Of a stretch of DNA of 25,592 nt, positions 7,982 through 16,326 are shown in pieces. Source of the stretch: an uncultured Muribaculaceae bacterium. Lineage in GTDB: Bacteria; Bacteroidota; Bacteroidia; Bacteroidales; Muribaculaceae. Where the stretch lies: contig CAJLTZ010000031.1 of the NCBI GenBank assembly GCA_905209725.1, positions 1 to 25,592 of the forward strand, written 5' to 3'. The position numbers and the translations under genes are program-made. The notes under the pieces were generated by a model that was not told the DNA's origin, did not search any database, and saw only the letters and a program-made list of their open reading frames with translations. Each line of letters opens with the position of its first letter. Position 1 is the first letter of the stretch.

Positions 7982-8284
7982 ATGCATTTTACACCAAAAG
8001 AGCAAGACAAGCTGACACTTCTGTGCGTGGGCATGATAGCCGAGCGCAGAAAAGCCAAAGGCTTGAAACTGAATTATCCGGAGGCTGTGGCATATATCAC
8101 CAGCGCAGCGCTCGAGATGGCTCGCGAAGGAAAAACAGTAGAGGAGGTGATGAGTGGTGCGGCACAGGTGCTTACCAAAGAGGATGTGATGGATGGCGTT
8201 GCCGACATGATTTCATTGCTCCAGGTAGAGGCAGTGTTCACCGACGGGTCGCGATTAGTAAGCATCCATCAGCCCATCAAGTAA
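7982..8284 (+). CDS. ureA: Urease subunit gamma
   Basis: This 100-residue protein is the small structural subunit of the cytosolic nickel enzyme that hydrolyses urea to ammonia and carbamate. The length equals the family norm. It begins MHFTPKEQDKL, followed by AERRKAKGLKLNYPEAVAYI, the characteristic gamma-subunit stretch in which LNYPEA is near invariant. The C-terminus ends IHQPIK. It is the first gene of a co-directional urease cluster, 23 nt before ureB. Gamma, beta and alpha are separate here, as in Klebsiella, and not fused as in Helicobacter. Confidence 0.98.
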   Translation: MHFTPKEQDKLTLLCVGMIAERRKAKGLKLNYPEAVAYITSAALEMAREGKTVEEVMSGAAQVLTKEDVMDGVADMISLLQVEAVFTDGSRLVSIHQPIK

Positions 8285-8307
8285 AATAATCCCAAAAGAG
8301 AGAGATC

Positions 8308-8832
8308 ATGGATTCTACGAAAAACACAAAAAGTGCCGCGCAGGTTGCCGCACAGGCCGCTAAACCGGTGAATCCGGGATTTGAGCCAAAGACTTATTGC
8401 CCGGTAGGGGGCGTGATTTTAGCCGATGCCCCGATTGAATACAATGAAAGCCGCACAGTGCGCAAGCTGAAAGTGCGCAACACAGGAGATCGTCCCATCC
8501 AGATAGGCAGCCACTATCACTTCTTCGAGGTGAACCGTTACCTCGAGTTCGACCGCCCGCAGGCATTCGGATTCCATCTCAACATTCCGGCCACCACAGC
8601 AATCCGCTTCGAGCCCGGCGATGAGAAAGAGGTTGAGATCGTGGCCTATGCAGGCAAGCGCCGGGTGATTGGCTTCGACGACCTCGCCAATGGATACACA
8701 GGAACCGAAGACACACCTACATATTTCCCAAAACGCATTGAGGCGCTGAGGCGTATGGAGGAATACGGCTACAAGAGCGTTTCTGCAGAAGATGCAGACT
8801 CTGAATATACACAAAATGAACTTAATAAATAA
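8308..8832 (+). CDS. ureB: Urease subunit beta with N- and C-terminal extensions
   Basis: This 174-residue subunit is clearly longer than the usual beta subunit of roughly 100-110 residues. The conserved core spans about residues 30-134 and includes VRNTGDRPIQIGSHYHFFEVN and GFHLNIPATTAIRFEPGD. An Ala/Lys-rich extension of about 28 residues precedes it, and about 40 residues follow it, including TPTYFPKRIEALRRMEEYGY and an acidic tail. A C-terminal extension of the gamma-beta fusion subunit is associated with higher-order assembly in Helicobacter, so a role in oligomer packing is possible here. ureC begins 3 nt after its stop. Confidence 0.97.
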   Translation: MDSTKNTKSAAQVAAQAAKPVNPGFEPKTYCPVGGVILADAPIEYNESRTVRKLKVRNTGDRPIQIGSHYHFFEVNRYLEFDRPQAFGFHLNIPATTAIRFEPGDEKEVEIVAYAGKRRVIGFDDLANGYTGTEDTPTYFPKRIEALRRMEEYGYKSVSAEDADSEYTQNELNK

Positions 8833-8835
8833 GCC

Positions 8836-10554
8836 ATGGCTACTATATCACGCACAGAAAACAACATGCTGTTCGGTCCGACCGTAGGGGATAAGATCCG
8901 TCTGGGCAACACCGACCTGTATGTAGAGATAGAGAAAGATTACCGCGTATACGGCGACGAGGTCGTATACGGCGGAGGCAAGACGCTACGCGATGGCATG
9001 GGTCTGGCCAATGAATGCACCTCGGCAGCCGGGAGTCTTGACCTGGTGATTACCAATGTCACGATCATCGATGCCAAACTCGGCGTAGTGAAGGCCGATG
9101 TAGGTATCAAGGACGGCAAGATTGCCGGCGTAGGCAAGGCGGGCAACCCGAATGTGATGAAGGGCGTATCGCCCGACCTTGTGACAGGTCCCTCCACCGA
9201 TGCCATCTCCGGCGAACATCTGATCCTGACGGCTGCCGGCATTGACGGCCACGTGCACTTCTGCGACCCACAGCAGGCATTCAACTGCCTTTCCAACGGT
9301 ATCACCACATTGATAGGTGGTGGTGTAGGTCCGACCGACGGTACCAATGGCACCACCATCACGGCCGGTCCCTGGAACCTTAAACGCATTCTTCAGGCTG
9401 CCGACGCTCTCCCCGTGAACGTAGGTCTTTTAGGCAAGGGCAACTGCGCTTGCCGTGAAAATCTGGAAGACCAGATGAAAGCAGGGGCTTGTGGATTCAA
9501 ACTCCATGAAGACTGGGGAACTACACCGGCAGCAATCCGCACATGTATGGAGGTATGCGATGATTACGACGTGCAGGCCGCCCTTCATGCCGACACATTG
9601 AATGAATCAGGTTATGTGGAGGATACAATCGCTGCTATTGACGGGCGCACCATCCACACTTATCATACTGAGGGCGCCGGCGGCGGACATGCTCCCGACC
9701 TTCTGAAGGTGGCTTCCGAGATGAATGTGCTTCCTTCGTCGACAAATCCTACACTGCCTTTCGGTATCAATTCGCAGGCTGAACTCTTTGATATGATTAT
9801 GGTTTGTCATAACCTTAATCCAAACATTCCTTCGGATGTGGCCTTTGCAGAAAGCCGTGTGCGCCCCGAGACGCAAAGTGCCGAGAATATCCTGCATGAT
9901 ATGGGAGTGCTTTCGATGGTAAGTTCCGACTCGCAGGCCATGGGCCGCGTAGGAGAATCATTCATGCGTACATTCCAGATGGCATCCTATATGAAATCGG
10001 TGCGCGGGCGTCTTCCCGAAGATTCTGCGGAGAACGATAACTTCCGTGTGCTGCGTTACATCGCCAAGATTACGCTTAATCCTGCAATCTGCTATGGAAT
10101 CAGCGATGTCCTTGGATCGGTTGAGAAAGGCAAGATGGCAGATCTCGTGCTTTGGGAGCCGGCATTCTTCGCCACCAAGCCGCAACTCGTGATCAAGGGC
10201 GGAGTGATAAGTTGGGCCAACATGGGCGACCCCAATGCATCGCTCACCACGCCTCAGCCGAAGATCATGCGTCCGATGTATGGCGACTGGGGCAACTGCC
10301 TGCCTCACACCCGCATGTCGTTCGTGTCGCGTGCCGCTGTGGATAATGACATCAAATCCAAGTATGGTTTGACCAGCAACATTTATCCGGTGCATGGCGT
10401 GCGTCAGATCACAAAGGCTGATATGCTTCACAATACAGGAACTCCCAGAATCGAGATTGATCCTGAGACATTCTATGTTACTGTCAACGGTGAACTCGCA
10501 TATGTACCCCCGGCAAAGACATTACCGCTCGCCCAGCTCTATTGGTTCAGCTGA
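8836..10554 (+). CDS. ureC: Urease subunit alpha (catalytic)
   Basis: This 572-residue catalytic subunit carries the dinuclear nickel site. All ligands expected from the Klebsiella enzyme are visible: His139 and His141 in GIDGHVH, the carbamylated lysine Lys222 with His224 in GFKLHEDWG, His251 in ALHADT, His277 in YHTEGAGGGHAPD and Asp365 in SSDSQAMGR. The mobile-flap residues Cys324 and His325 (MVCHN) and Arg341 are also present, so the enzyme should be active. GIDGHVH differs from the more common GIDTHIH, and the residue after the flap histidine is Asn where Klebsiella has a second His. The length is standard for the family. A hairpin follows the stop codon at 10581. Confidence 0.98.
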   Translation: MATISRTENNMLFGPTVGDKIRLGNTDLYVEIEKDYRVYGDEVVYGGGKTLRDGMGLANECTSAAGSLDLVITNVTIIDAKLGVVKADVGIKDGKIAGVGKAGNPNVMKGVSPDLVTGPSTDAISGEHLILTAAGIDGHVHFCDPQQAFNCLSNGITTLIGGGVGPTDGTNGTTITAGPWNLKRILQAADALPVNVGLLGKGNCACRENLEDQMKAGACGFKLHEDWGTTPAAIRTCMEVCDDYDVQAALHADTLNESGYVEDTIAAIDGRTIHTYHTEGAGGGHAPDLLKVASEMNVLPSSTNPTLPFGINSQAELFDMIMVCHNLNPNIPSDVAFAESRVRPETQSAENILHDMGVLSMVSSDSQAMGRVGESFMRTFQMASYMKSVRGRLPEDSAENDNFRVLRYIAKITLNPAICYGISDVLGSVEKGKMADLVLWEPAFFATKPQLVIKGGVISWANMGDPNASLTTPQPKIMRPMYGDWGNCLPHTRMSFVSRAAVDNDIKSKYGLTSNIYPVHGVRQITKADMLHNTGTPRIEIDPETFYVTVNGELAYVPPAKTLPLAQLYWFS

Positions 10555-10580
10555 TGAGGCTACATATAAATTAAATACGC

Positions 10581-10613
10581 ATGGGGAGGCCCCGGCTTCC
10601 GGAGTCTCCCCAT
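10581..10613 (+). terminator. Hairpin between ureC and ureE
   Basis: ATGGGGAG (10581-10588) pairs perfectly with CTCCCCAT (10606-10613). The 17-nt loop contains a further CCGG/CCGG pairing. Only a weak T-rich tract (TTCATTAAATTTT) follows, so it may be a partial terminator or an mRNA-stabilising element. It divides the structural genes from the maturation genes within a 125-nt gap. Confidence 0.6.
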
Positions 10614-10679
10614 TTCATTAAATTTTAGGTTGACAAATCACTGTTACCGAATCAAGGTTAACGAAAAAAAGGAAAACAC

Positions 10680-11258
10680 ATGGAAATCTACACCGAAGTG
10701 CTGGGCAATGTGAACACGCAGCACGACTGGCATCACAAGTTCGAAAACGCAGAAATAGACTATATCTTCCTCGACCAGTGGACAGCGCAGAAGAGCCGTT
10801 TTCTCGCCAAGGGCGTTAGCGGCAAGGAATATCCTGTGGCGCTGGCACGTCATTCGCAAGTGGTCGACGGCGATGTGATCGCCTACGACCCCGATAAAAA
10901 CACGGCGGCGGTGCTCCGCCTGAAATTAAGCCCGGTATTGGTAATCGACCTCTCGGGCATCGAGAATCAGGATCCGGAGACAATCATCCGCACAAGTGTG
11001 GAACTCGGCCACGCCATCGGCAATCAGCACTGGCCGGCTGTGGTGAAGGGCACCAAGGTTTATGTGCCGCTCACCGTGGACCGCAAGGTGATGCTCTCAG
11101 TGATGGAGACACACAATATCGAGGGAATCACATACGGCTTCCAGGAGGGACTGGAGGTGATCCCCTATCTTGCCCCCCACGAGATCCGCCGTCTTTTCGG
11201 AGGCGCCGGCCATGACAGCCATGTCCATTCACACGACCACGGTCATATAGTTCATTAA
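10680..11258 (+). CDS. ureE: Urease nickel metallochaperone UreE
   Basis: This 192-residue metallochaperone delivers Ni2+ to the urease maturation complex as a dimer. The C-terminal metal-binding domain contains ELGHAIGNQHWPA, where His111 corresponds to the conserved dimer-interface nickel ligand. A histidine-rich tail (residues 177-192, GHDSHVHSHDHGHIVH) has seven histidines and would bind additional nickel. The N-terminal domain is typical, with a variable first 30 residues. The gene follows the post-ureC hairpin and lies 5 nt before ureF. Confidence 0.96.
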   Translation: MEIYTEVLGNVNTQHDWHHKFENAEIDYIFLDQWTAQKSRFLAKGVSGKEYPVALARHSQVVDGDVIAYDPDKNTAAVLRLKLSPVLVIDLSGIENQDPETIIRTSVELGHAIGNQHWPAVVKGTKVYVPLTVDRKVMLSVMETHNIEGITYGFQEGLEVIPYLAPHEIRRLFGGAGHDSHVHSHDHGHIVH

Positions 11259-11263
11259 TCATT

Positions 11264-12019
11264 ATGGAGAGAAGAGAGAAAACACCGGACGCCGAGGTGT
11301 GCCCGCAGGCGGAGCAGTGCGGGGAACGGATCAGCAGCGCGGCGGCAATGCGCCTGCTGCAATTCAGCGACTCGATGTTCCCTGTGGGAACGTTCAGTTT
11401 CTCCAACGGACTTGAGACCGCCGGCTTCGAGCATGTGGTCCATGATGCGGCCACTTTGCGGGAATTCACACTCAGTCAGGTGGAACAGGCGGCCTGGAGC
11501 GACGGCATCGCCATGCTCCATGCCTATCGCGCCTATAATGCCGACGACTACGAGGGGATATTGCGCGCCGACAGAGCCCTGATGCTCTGCAAGATGAACG
11601 ATGAGGCCCGGCTGATGCTCAAGCGTATGGGTAAGAAACTCGCGGAGTTGGGTGTGCGTCTCTTCTCCTCTGATTCACGGATACTCCGTTGGCTCGGCGA
11701 CATCAACGCCGACACCACCCCCGGCACATACCCCGTGGCGCAGGGACTCGCTTTCGCGGCGGCCGGAGTGCCCGAAGAGGATATGTTCTGCTCGCATCAG
11801 TATGGAGTGGCAAATATGGTGCTGAGCGCCGCCCTCCGCTGCGTGCGTGTCTCTCACTATGATACGCAGGAAATACTCTATGAACTCTCCGGAATGGTGG
11901 GCGACGCCTATCGCGAGATAAAGGACTGTTCTCTCAGCGACATCCGAGCGTTCTATCCCGAACTCGACATCCTCGCCTCTCTCCACGAGAAGGGTAATAT
12001 GAGAATGTTTATGAACTGA
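11264..12019 (+). CDS. ureF: Urease accessory protein UreF
   Basis: This 251-residue accessory protein bridges UreD-bound apo-urease and UreG and is thought to gate GTP-dependent nickel insertion. Family hallmarks include LLQFSDSMFPVGTFSFSNGLE near residues 31-51, AQGLAFAAAGVPEED near 161-175, and a helical C-terminus (LDILASLHEKGNMRMFMN). An N-terminal segment of about 28 charged residues precedes the core, so the start could lie further in, at the internal Met of SAAAMRLLQFS. The ATG at 11264 fits the spacing after ureE well. A 66-nt gap separates it from ureG. Confidence 0.95.
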   Translation: MERREKTPDAEVCPQAEQCGERISSAAAMRLLQFSDSMFPVGTFSFSNGLETAGFEHVVHDAATLREFTLSQVEQAAWSDGIAMLHAYRAYNADDYEGILRADRALMLCKMNDEARLMLKRMGKKLAELGVRLFSSDSRILRWLGDINADTTPGTYPVAQGLAFAAAGVPEEDMFCSHQYGVANMVLSAALRCVRVSHYDTQEILYELSGMVGDAYREIKDCSLSDIRAFYPELDILASLHEKGNMRMFMN

Positions 12020-12085
12020 TGAGTGGATGAGTTGATGGGATTATGGGGCTAATCAAGATAACAGGTTACAAAAAAGGAAAGAAAT

Positions 12086-12715
12086 ATGAGCAATACTTGT
12101 AGAATAGGAATCGGCGGACCTGTGGGATCCGGGAAGACCGCCCTTATAGAGGCCATCACTCCGCGCCTTCTCGAATTAGGACAGAAGGTGCTGATTATCA
12201 CCAATGATATCGTCACCACCGAGGATGCCAAGCACGTGCGCAAGACGCTGAAGGGTATCCTTCTGGAGGACAAGATTATCGGCGTGGAGACGGGTGCGTG
12301 CCCTCACACAGCAGTGCGCGAGGACCCGTCGATGAATATCGCCGCCGTCGAGGAGATGGAGGCCAGGTTCCCCGACACCGATATCGTGCTGATTGAGAGC
12401 GGCGGCGACAATCTGACGCTCACCTTCTCGCCGGCATTGGTAGACTTCTTCATCTATGTGATAGATGTGGCCGCCGGCGACAAGATTCCGCGCAAGGATG
12501 GCCCGGGCATTTCGCAGAGCGATATCCTGGTAATCAACAAGACCGACCTCGCGCCTTATGTCCACGCCGACCTCTCCGTGATGGACCATGACTCCAGACT
12601 CATGCGCCCTGGCAAACCTTTCGTGTTCACCAACTGTATGACAGGCGAGGGTATCGACGAACTCATCGACCTCATCTTCAAGATGGCACTATTCGACAAG
12701 ACCGAAAAGAAATAA
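12086..12715 (+). CDS. ureG: Urease accessory GTPase UreG
   Basis: This 209-residue SIMIBI-class GTPase powers nickel delivery to urease. All motifs are intact: the P-loop GGPVGSGKT (residues 10-18), the switch-region metal motif Cys72-Pro73-His74 in ETGACPHTA, ESGGDNL (104-110) and the guanine-specificity motif NKTD (151-154). Length and motif spacing equal the family norm. AGGAAAG lies a few bases before the ATG. The gene sits between ureF and ureD, completing the UreD-UreF-UreG maturation complex. Confidence 0.98.
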   Translation: MSNTCRIGIGGPVGSGKTALIEAITPRLLELGQKVLIITNDIVTTEDAKHVRKTLKGILLEDKIIGVETGACPHTAVREDPSMNIAAVEEMEARFPDTDIVLIESGGDNLTLTFSPALVDFFIYVIDVAAGDKIPRKDGPGISQSDILVINKTDLAPYVHADLSVMDHDSRLMRPGKPFVFTNCMTGEGIDELIDLIFKMALFDKTEKK

Positions 12716-12745
12716 ACAGGAACTCATTCATTAAAATAGCGCGTT

Positions 12746-13726
12746 ATGGCATTCGATTATCAATTGCATGGGACCACCTCGCCCGTGCCCACTGTGGATT
12801 TCTCCTCCTATCCGGAGATGCGGCCGTATCTCACGGAGCCGAAGGCAATGTATGTGGGGGCGCCCGGCAAGAATGGCTATCTGCGCATGGGATTTGAGAT
12901 AGATCCTCGGGGCAAGAGCATAATGCGCGATCTGGAGCGCCGCGTGCCGATTGTGGTGCAGCAGGAACTTTATTTCGACGAGGAGATGCCCGGCATGCCA
13001 TGCGTCTATATCCTCTCGTCGGGAGGACAATATATGGAGGGCGACCGCTACCGGCAGGACATCACGATGCGCAAGGGCAGCTATGCTTTCGTGTCGACCG
13101 GCGCTGCCAACAAGGTGGCTGAGATGCGGGAAAACTATTGCGGCCTCATGCAGAATATCGTGCTGGAGGAGGATTCATATCTGGAGTTCCTTCCCGAACC
13201 TACCATACCCTGCAGGCATACCCGTTTCATATCCGACACCCGGATTATAGCGCACCCTACGGCCACACTCTTCTATTCGGAGATATTTATGGCGGGAAGA
13301 AAGCATTATCAGGGTCGCGAGACATTCGTCGACGGCGAGTTTTACGACTATGACATCCTTTCGGTCACCTGCCGTGGCGAACGTCCCGACGGAGAGCCTC
13401 TCTTCAGGGAGAAATTCGTGATAGAGCCGGCCAAGAGGAATCCTCGTCAACTGGGCGTGATGGGACATTACGATGTGTTTGGCAATGTGGTTGTGGTGAC
13501 TCCACCCGAGAAGGCCGCCGAAATATATGCCGCCACCGATGCCTTCATCGACCGCGAAAGGAAGGTGGCCTGCGGCATCACGCATCTGCCCAACAAGGCC
13601 GGACTCCTCTTTAAAGTGGTTGGAATGGAGACCGGTCCTGTGAAGGCCATTATCCGCGAGTTCTGCTCGAAGGTGAGGATGGCCGTCAAGGGGCATCCCG
13701 TGCCAGAAGAATTCCCATGGAGGTGA
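12746..13726 (+). CDS. ureD: Urease accessory protein UreD (UreH)
   Basis: This 326-residue scaffold protein binds apo-urease and recruits UreF and UreG. It is recognised by YLEFLPEPTIPCRHTRF near residues 147-163, by the later FREKFVIEP block and by the beta-rich composition. It is somewhat longer than the commonest length of about 270-300 residues, the surplus lying at both ends. It is the last of the accessory genes, whereas ureD comes first in Klebsiella-type operons. Its stop is followed by a 20-bp tandem repeat and a hairpin before the transporter genes. Confidence 0.93.
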   Translation: MAFDYQLHGTTSPVPTVDFSSYPEMRPYLTEPKAMYVGAPGKNGYLRMGFEIDPRGKSIMRDLERRVPIVVQQELYFDEEMPGMPCVYILSSGGQYMEGDRYRQDITMRKGSYAFVSTGAANKVAEMRENYCGLMQNIVLEEDSYLEFLPEPTIPCRHTRFISDTRIIAHPTATLFYSEIFMAGRKHYQGRETFVDGEFYDYDILSVTCRGERPDGEPLFREKFVIEPAKRNPRQLGVMGHYDVFGNVVVVTPPEKAAEIYAATDAFIDRERKVACGITHLPNKAGLLFKVVGMETGPVKAIIREFCSKVRMAVKGHPVPEEFPWR

Positions 13727-13738
13727 GGAACAATCTTT

Positions 13739-13778
13739 GAGCCCCTTCATTGTAGATAGAGCCCCTTCATTGTAGATA
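13739..13778 (+). repeat. Perfect 2 x 20-bp tandem repeat downstream of ureD
   Basis: GAGCCCCTTCATTGTAGATA is present twice without a mismatch, at 13739-13758 and 13759-13778. It starts 12 nt after the ureD stop and lies just before a hairpin. Two copies are too few for a CRISPR array. Possible roles are a regulator site, an RNA element or a recent slippage duplication. Confidence 0.85.
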
Positions 13779-13791
13779 TTCGTATAAACTA

Positions 13792-13823
13792 ATCCTCTCC
13801 GCAACCATGGAGGGGATATTTTT
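13792..13823 (+). terminator. Intrinsic terminator/attenuator before the urea transporter gene
   Basis: ATCCTCTCC (13792-13800) pairs along its full length, with one G-U pair, with GGAGGGGAT (13809-13817). The 8-nt loop is GCAACCAT, and ATTTTTG follows. It ends 25 nt before the preferred start of the urea transporter, and it swallows an upstream in-frame ATG (13807). It probably reduces readthrough from the accessory genes into the transporter genes or works as an attenuator. Confidence 0.7.
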
Positions 13824-13848
13824 GTTAAAAACAATAAATACCGATATT

Positions 13849-14856
13849 ATGTCTGATTATACAAAGAAATCGATAGCGGCGTTTCCCCGCACGTTGTTCC
13901 GCGGAGTAGGCCAGGTGATGTTCCAGGACAATATGTGGACCGGAATCCTCTTTATGGCCGGCATATACTGGGGAGCGTATGAAGAAGGCATAGGGATAGT
14001 GGCGTGGGGCGCGCTTGTGGGAGTGATTGTGTCTACGCTTACCGGATATGTGCTTCATCTTTCCGACCAGAACGGCGCGCAGGGTCTCTGGGGCTTTAAC
14101 GGTGTTCTCGTGGGCTGCGCGTTCCCGACATTTTTGGGAAACACGGTATGGATGTGGATAGCGTTGGTGCTTTGTTCGGCGTCGACCACATGGGCTCGTT
14201 CGGGTATGGATAATGTGTTGGGACGTTGGAAGATGAGTTCGCTTACGTTCCCCTTTGTGGTTTGCACATGGGTGTTCCTGTTGGCCTCGCGTCTCTTCGC
14301 GGGAATGCCTGCAGAGAATATGGGTACACCGGAATTTGCAGACGGCATGCAGGGAGTGCTCGACATCCGTTTCGGTTCATTATGCGTATACTGGCTGAAG
14401 GGAATCGCGCAGGTATTCCTCATCAACAGTTGGGTTACAGGCATTTTCTTCCTTGCGGGTCTTGCCGTGAGCAGTTGGCGGGCGGCTGTATGGGCAGCTG
14501 TGTCGTCAGCTATAGCGCTCATTGTGGCAATTGTTTGGGGAGCACCCGGCCATGACGTGGCCAATGGACTCTATGGCTTCTCGGCAGTGCTCACAGGCAT
14601 CGCCTTAGGAGCCACATTCTGCAATTTCTCCTGGAAGGCAGCCATCTGGGCTGTGATTGGCATTGTGGCCACGGTATTTGCCCAGGGGGCGATGAACTCT
14701 TTCTTCTCGCCGATGGGTCTGCCTACGCTTACCGGCCCCTTCTGCCTCACCACTTGGATGTTCCTCCTTCCAGCTTATAAGTTCTTGGCACCGGAACAGG
14801 GTTCTGCACCTGCCGCAAAGGGAGCGCCGTCAGCGCCGGATGCCCAAAAGAAATGA
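13849..14856 (+). CDS. Urea transporter (UT family)
   Basis: This 335-residue integral membrane protein of the urea transporter family (PF03253-type) lets urea pass down its gradient through a pore in each subunit. The internal duplication is visible as LWGFNGVLVGCAFPTFLG in the first half and NGLYGFSAVLTGIALGATF in the second. Each half ends in a related block (LTFPFVVCTWVFLLASRLF and LTGPFCLTTWMFLLPAYKF). The start MSDYTKKS at 13849 is preferred over the in-frame ATG at 13807, because the earlier ATG lies inside a terminator-like hairpin and family homology begins shortly after residue 12. It sits between ureD and the MFS gene and supplies substrate to the urease. Confidence 0.93.
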   Translation: MSDYTKKSIAAFPRTLFRGVGQVMFQDNMWTGILFMAGIYWGAYEEGIGIVAWGALVGVIVSTLTGYVLHLSDQNGAQGLWGFNGVLVGCAFPTFLGNTVWMWIALVLCSASTTWARSGMDNVLGRWKMSSLTFPFVVCTWVFLLASRLFAGMPAENMGTPEFADGMQGVLDIRFGSLCVYWLKGIAQVFLINSWVTGIFFLAGLAVSSWRAAVWAAVSSAIALIVAIVWGAPGHDVANGLYGFSAVLTGIALGATFCNFSWKAAIWAVIGIVATVFAQGAMNSFFSPMGLPTLTGPFCLTTWMFLLPAYKFLAPEQGSAPAAKGAPSAPDAQKK

Positions 14857-14892
14857 CGGGACGGCAGGAGGTGAAATGAAAAAATCAAGGCT

Positions 14893-16284
14893 ATGAAAAC
14901 ACGGTCAAACAATACGGGAATGGTGAATATGGCCACAATGCCGCTCACCTGGCGGCATGTGTGGATCACATATGTTGCCTCGCTGGGGCAGCTGATAGGC
15001 ACCGGCGTGGCCACGCTGGCCGGCATCATCATCCCGATGCTGAATATTCTGTCGCATCCGGAGCTGAGTGCCGGTATGCAGGGACTCATCGGTGCGGCCG
15101 ACCTGGTGGGAATCGTGATAGGTTCGGTATTTTTCGGTCGTCTCAGCGACCGTTACGGTTATCTGGTTTTCTTCCGGTTGTGTCCGGCTATGGTGGCCGT
15201 CACCTCGGTGGTCGTGATTCTTTTCCCGAATGTCTGGGTGCTGATTATCGGGCTCTTTATTATAGGGTTGGGAATCGGCGCGGAATATAGTCTTGATTCG
15301 GGATATATTTCCGAACTGATGCCAGTGAAATGGCGCAGCACGATGATTGGATTTGCCAAGGCCAATTGCGCGCTGGGCAATATCGTGGTTGCCGGAGTGT
15401 GCTGGTATCTAATCCTGTTCTGGGGAAGTGCCGGGGCATGGCCGAAGCTGATGTGGATAGTCACCGTGATATCCGGCGTGATGTTCCTTTGCCGCATCAA
15501 ATTCTGGGAGAGCCCGATGTGGCTTCTTCAGCAGGGTCGCACGGCCGAGGCTGAAAAAGCCGTGAAGAATTTCCTCGGGCGGGACGTGGAGATTGAGCCG
15601 GAAAAGAAAACGAATACTCCTCAGCCTGTGAAGCAGAGCGCGTGGCAATTTATGCGCAACAACTGGGACCGGATTGTGTTGAGCGGCATTCCCTGGGCTT
15701 GCGAGGGACTCGGCGTCTATGGCATCGGCGTGTTCCTGCCGATTCTTGTGATGTCATTGGGCATAGAGCATGTGGAGGCCGGCGAGTCGGCAATCCATCA
15801 TGTGGCCTCGTCGGTTGAGACTACCTTCTTTATCAGTTGTGTGATTCTCCCGGGGTTCCTTCTCGGCATCTGGCGGCTGATGAAGGGTGTTTCGGTTTCA
15901 AAACTTCAGACTTTGGGTTTCTGGGCAAGCACGGCGTCACTGGTGCTTCTGATAGTGTCGTATCATTTTGGCTGGAACCGCTGGATATCAATCGGAGCCT
16001 TTATGGCATTCGAGCTCTTCCTCAATATGGGCCCGCACCTCACCACTTATGTGCTTCCGCCGAAGATTTACACAGTGGAGGAGCGTGGAATGGGATCGGG
16101 GCTTGCGGCGTCGTTGGGCAAAGTGGGGGCAGTGATTGCAGTGTTTGTGATGCCGTTGCTGCTGAAATGGGGCGGGGTGCAGCTTGTGCTCTGGGTTTCG
16201 GCAGGAGTGATGGCCTTGGGTGCGATAATCACTATGATTTATTCGCCGAAGGTGATGGGCGTTGCGGATGGCAAGGGGAAATAG
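14893..16284 (+). CDS. MFS transporter of unknown substrate within the urease/nickel cluster
   Basis: This 463-residue major facilitator superfamily protein has about 12 helices. The cytosolic loop 2-3 signature GRLSDRYG is at residues 82-89, EYSLDSGYISELMPVKWRS follows helix 4, and the central loop has ESPMWLLQQGRTAEAEKAV (206-224), a pattern of the sugar-porter/aromatic-acid symporter branch. A probable periplasmic loop after helix 7 has three His and several Glu (IEHVEAGESAIHH, 291-303), which might bind a cation. It is 36 nt after the urea transporter and 42 nt before the nickel importer, in the same orientation, so it is probably co-expressed. The substrate is unknown. A metal-chelate, organic acid or ammonium-linked role would fit the context, but none is demonstrated. 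Confidence 0.88.
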   Translation: MKTRSNNTGMVNMATMPLTWRHVWITYVASLGQLIGTGVATLAGIIIPMLNILSHPELSAGMQGLIGAADLVGIVIGSVFFGRLSDRYGYLVFFRLCPAMVAVTSVVVILFPNVWVLIIGLFIIGLGIGAEYSLDSGYISELMPVKWRSTMIGFAKANCALGNIVVAGVCWYLILFWGSAGAWPKLMWIVTVISGVMFLCRIKFWESPMWLLQQGRTAEAEKAVKNFLGRDVEIEPEKKTNTPQPVKQSAWQFMRNNWDRIVLSGIPWACEGLGVYGIGVFLPILVMSLGIEHVEAGESAIHHVASSVETTFFISCVILPGFLLGIWRLMKGVSVSKLQTLGFWASTASLVLLIVSYHFGWNRWISIGAFMAFELFLNMGPHLTTYVLPPKIYTVEERGMGSGLAASLGKVGAVIAVFVMPLLLKWGGVQLVLWVSAGVMALGAIITMIYSPKVMGVADGKGK

Positions 16285-16326
16285 GAGAAGGACTTACAAT
16301 TAAAGTTAAAGTAAATAATCATAATT

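Noticed and set aside
10630..10635. TTGACA before ureE as a sigma-70 -35 box
   Set aside because: No matching -10 or TAnnTTTG element follows at a suitable distance, and primary promoters here use the Bacteroidetes form.
13739..13778. CRISPR-like repeat
   Set aside because: Two directly abutting copies with no spacer and no cas genes do not make an array.
13807..13848. Upstream in-frame ATG that would extend the urea transporter by 14 residues
   Set aside because: The ATG is inside the loop and stem of a terminator-like hairpin and the extra residues do not resemble the family N-terminus. ATG 13849 is preferred.
16285..16326. Possible nickel/cobalt riboswitch before nikMN
   Set aside because: The gap is only 42 nt, AT-rich and without stems, too short for the known NiCo riboswitch fold.
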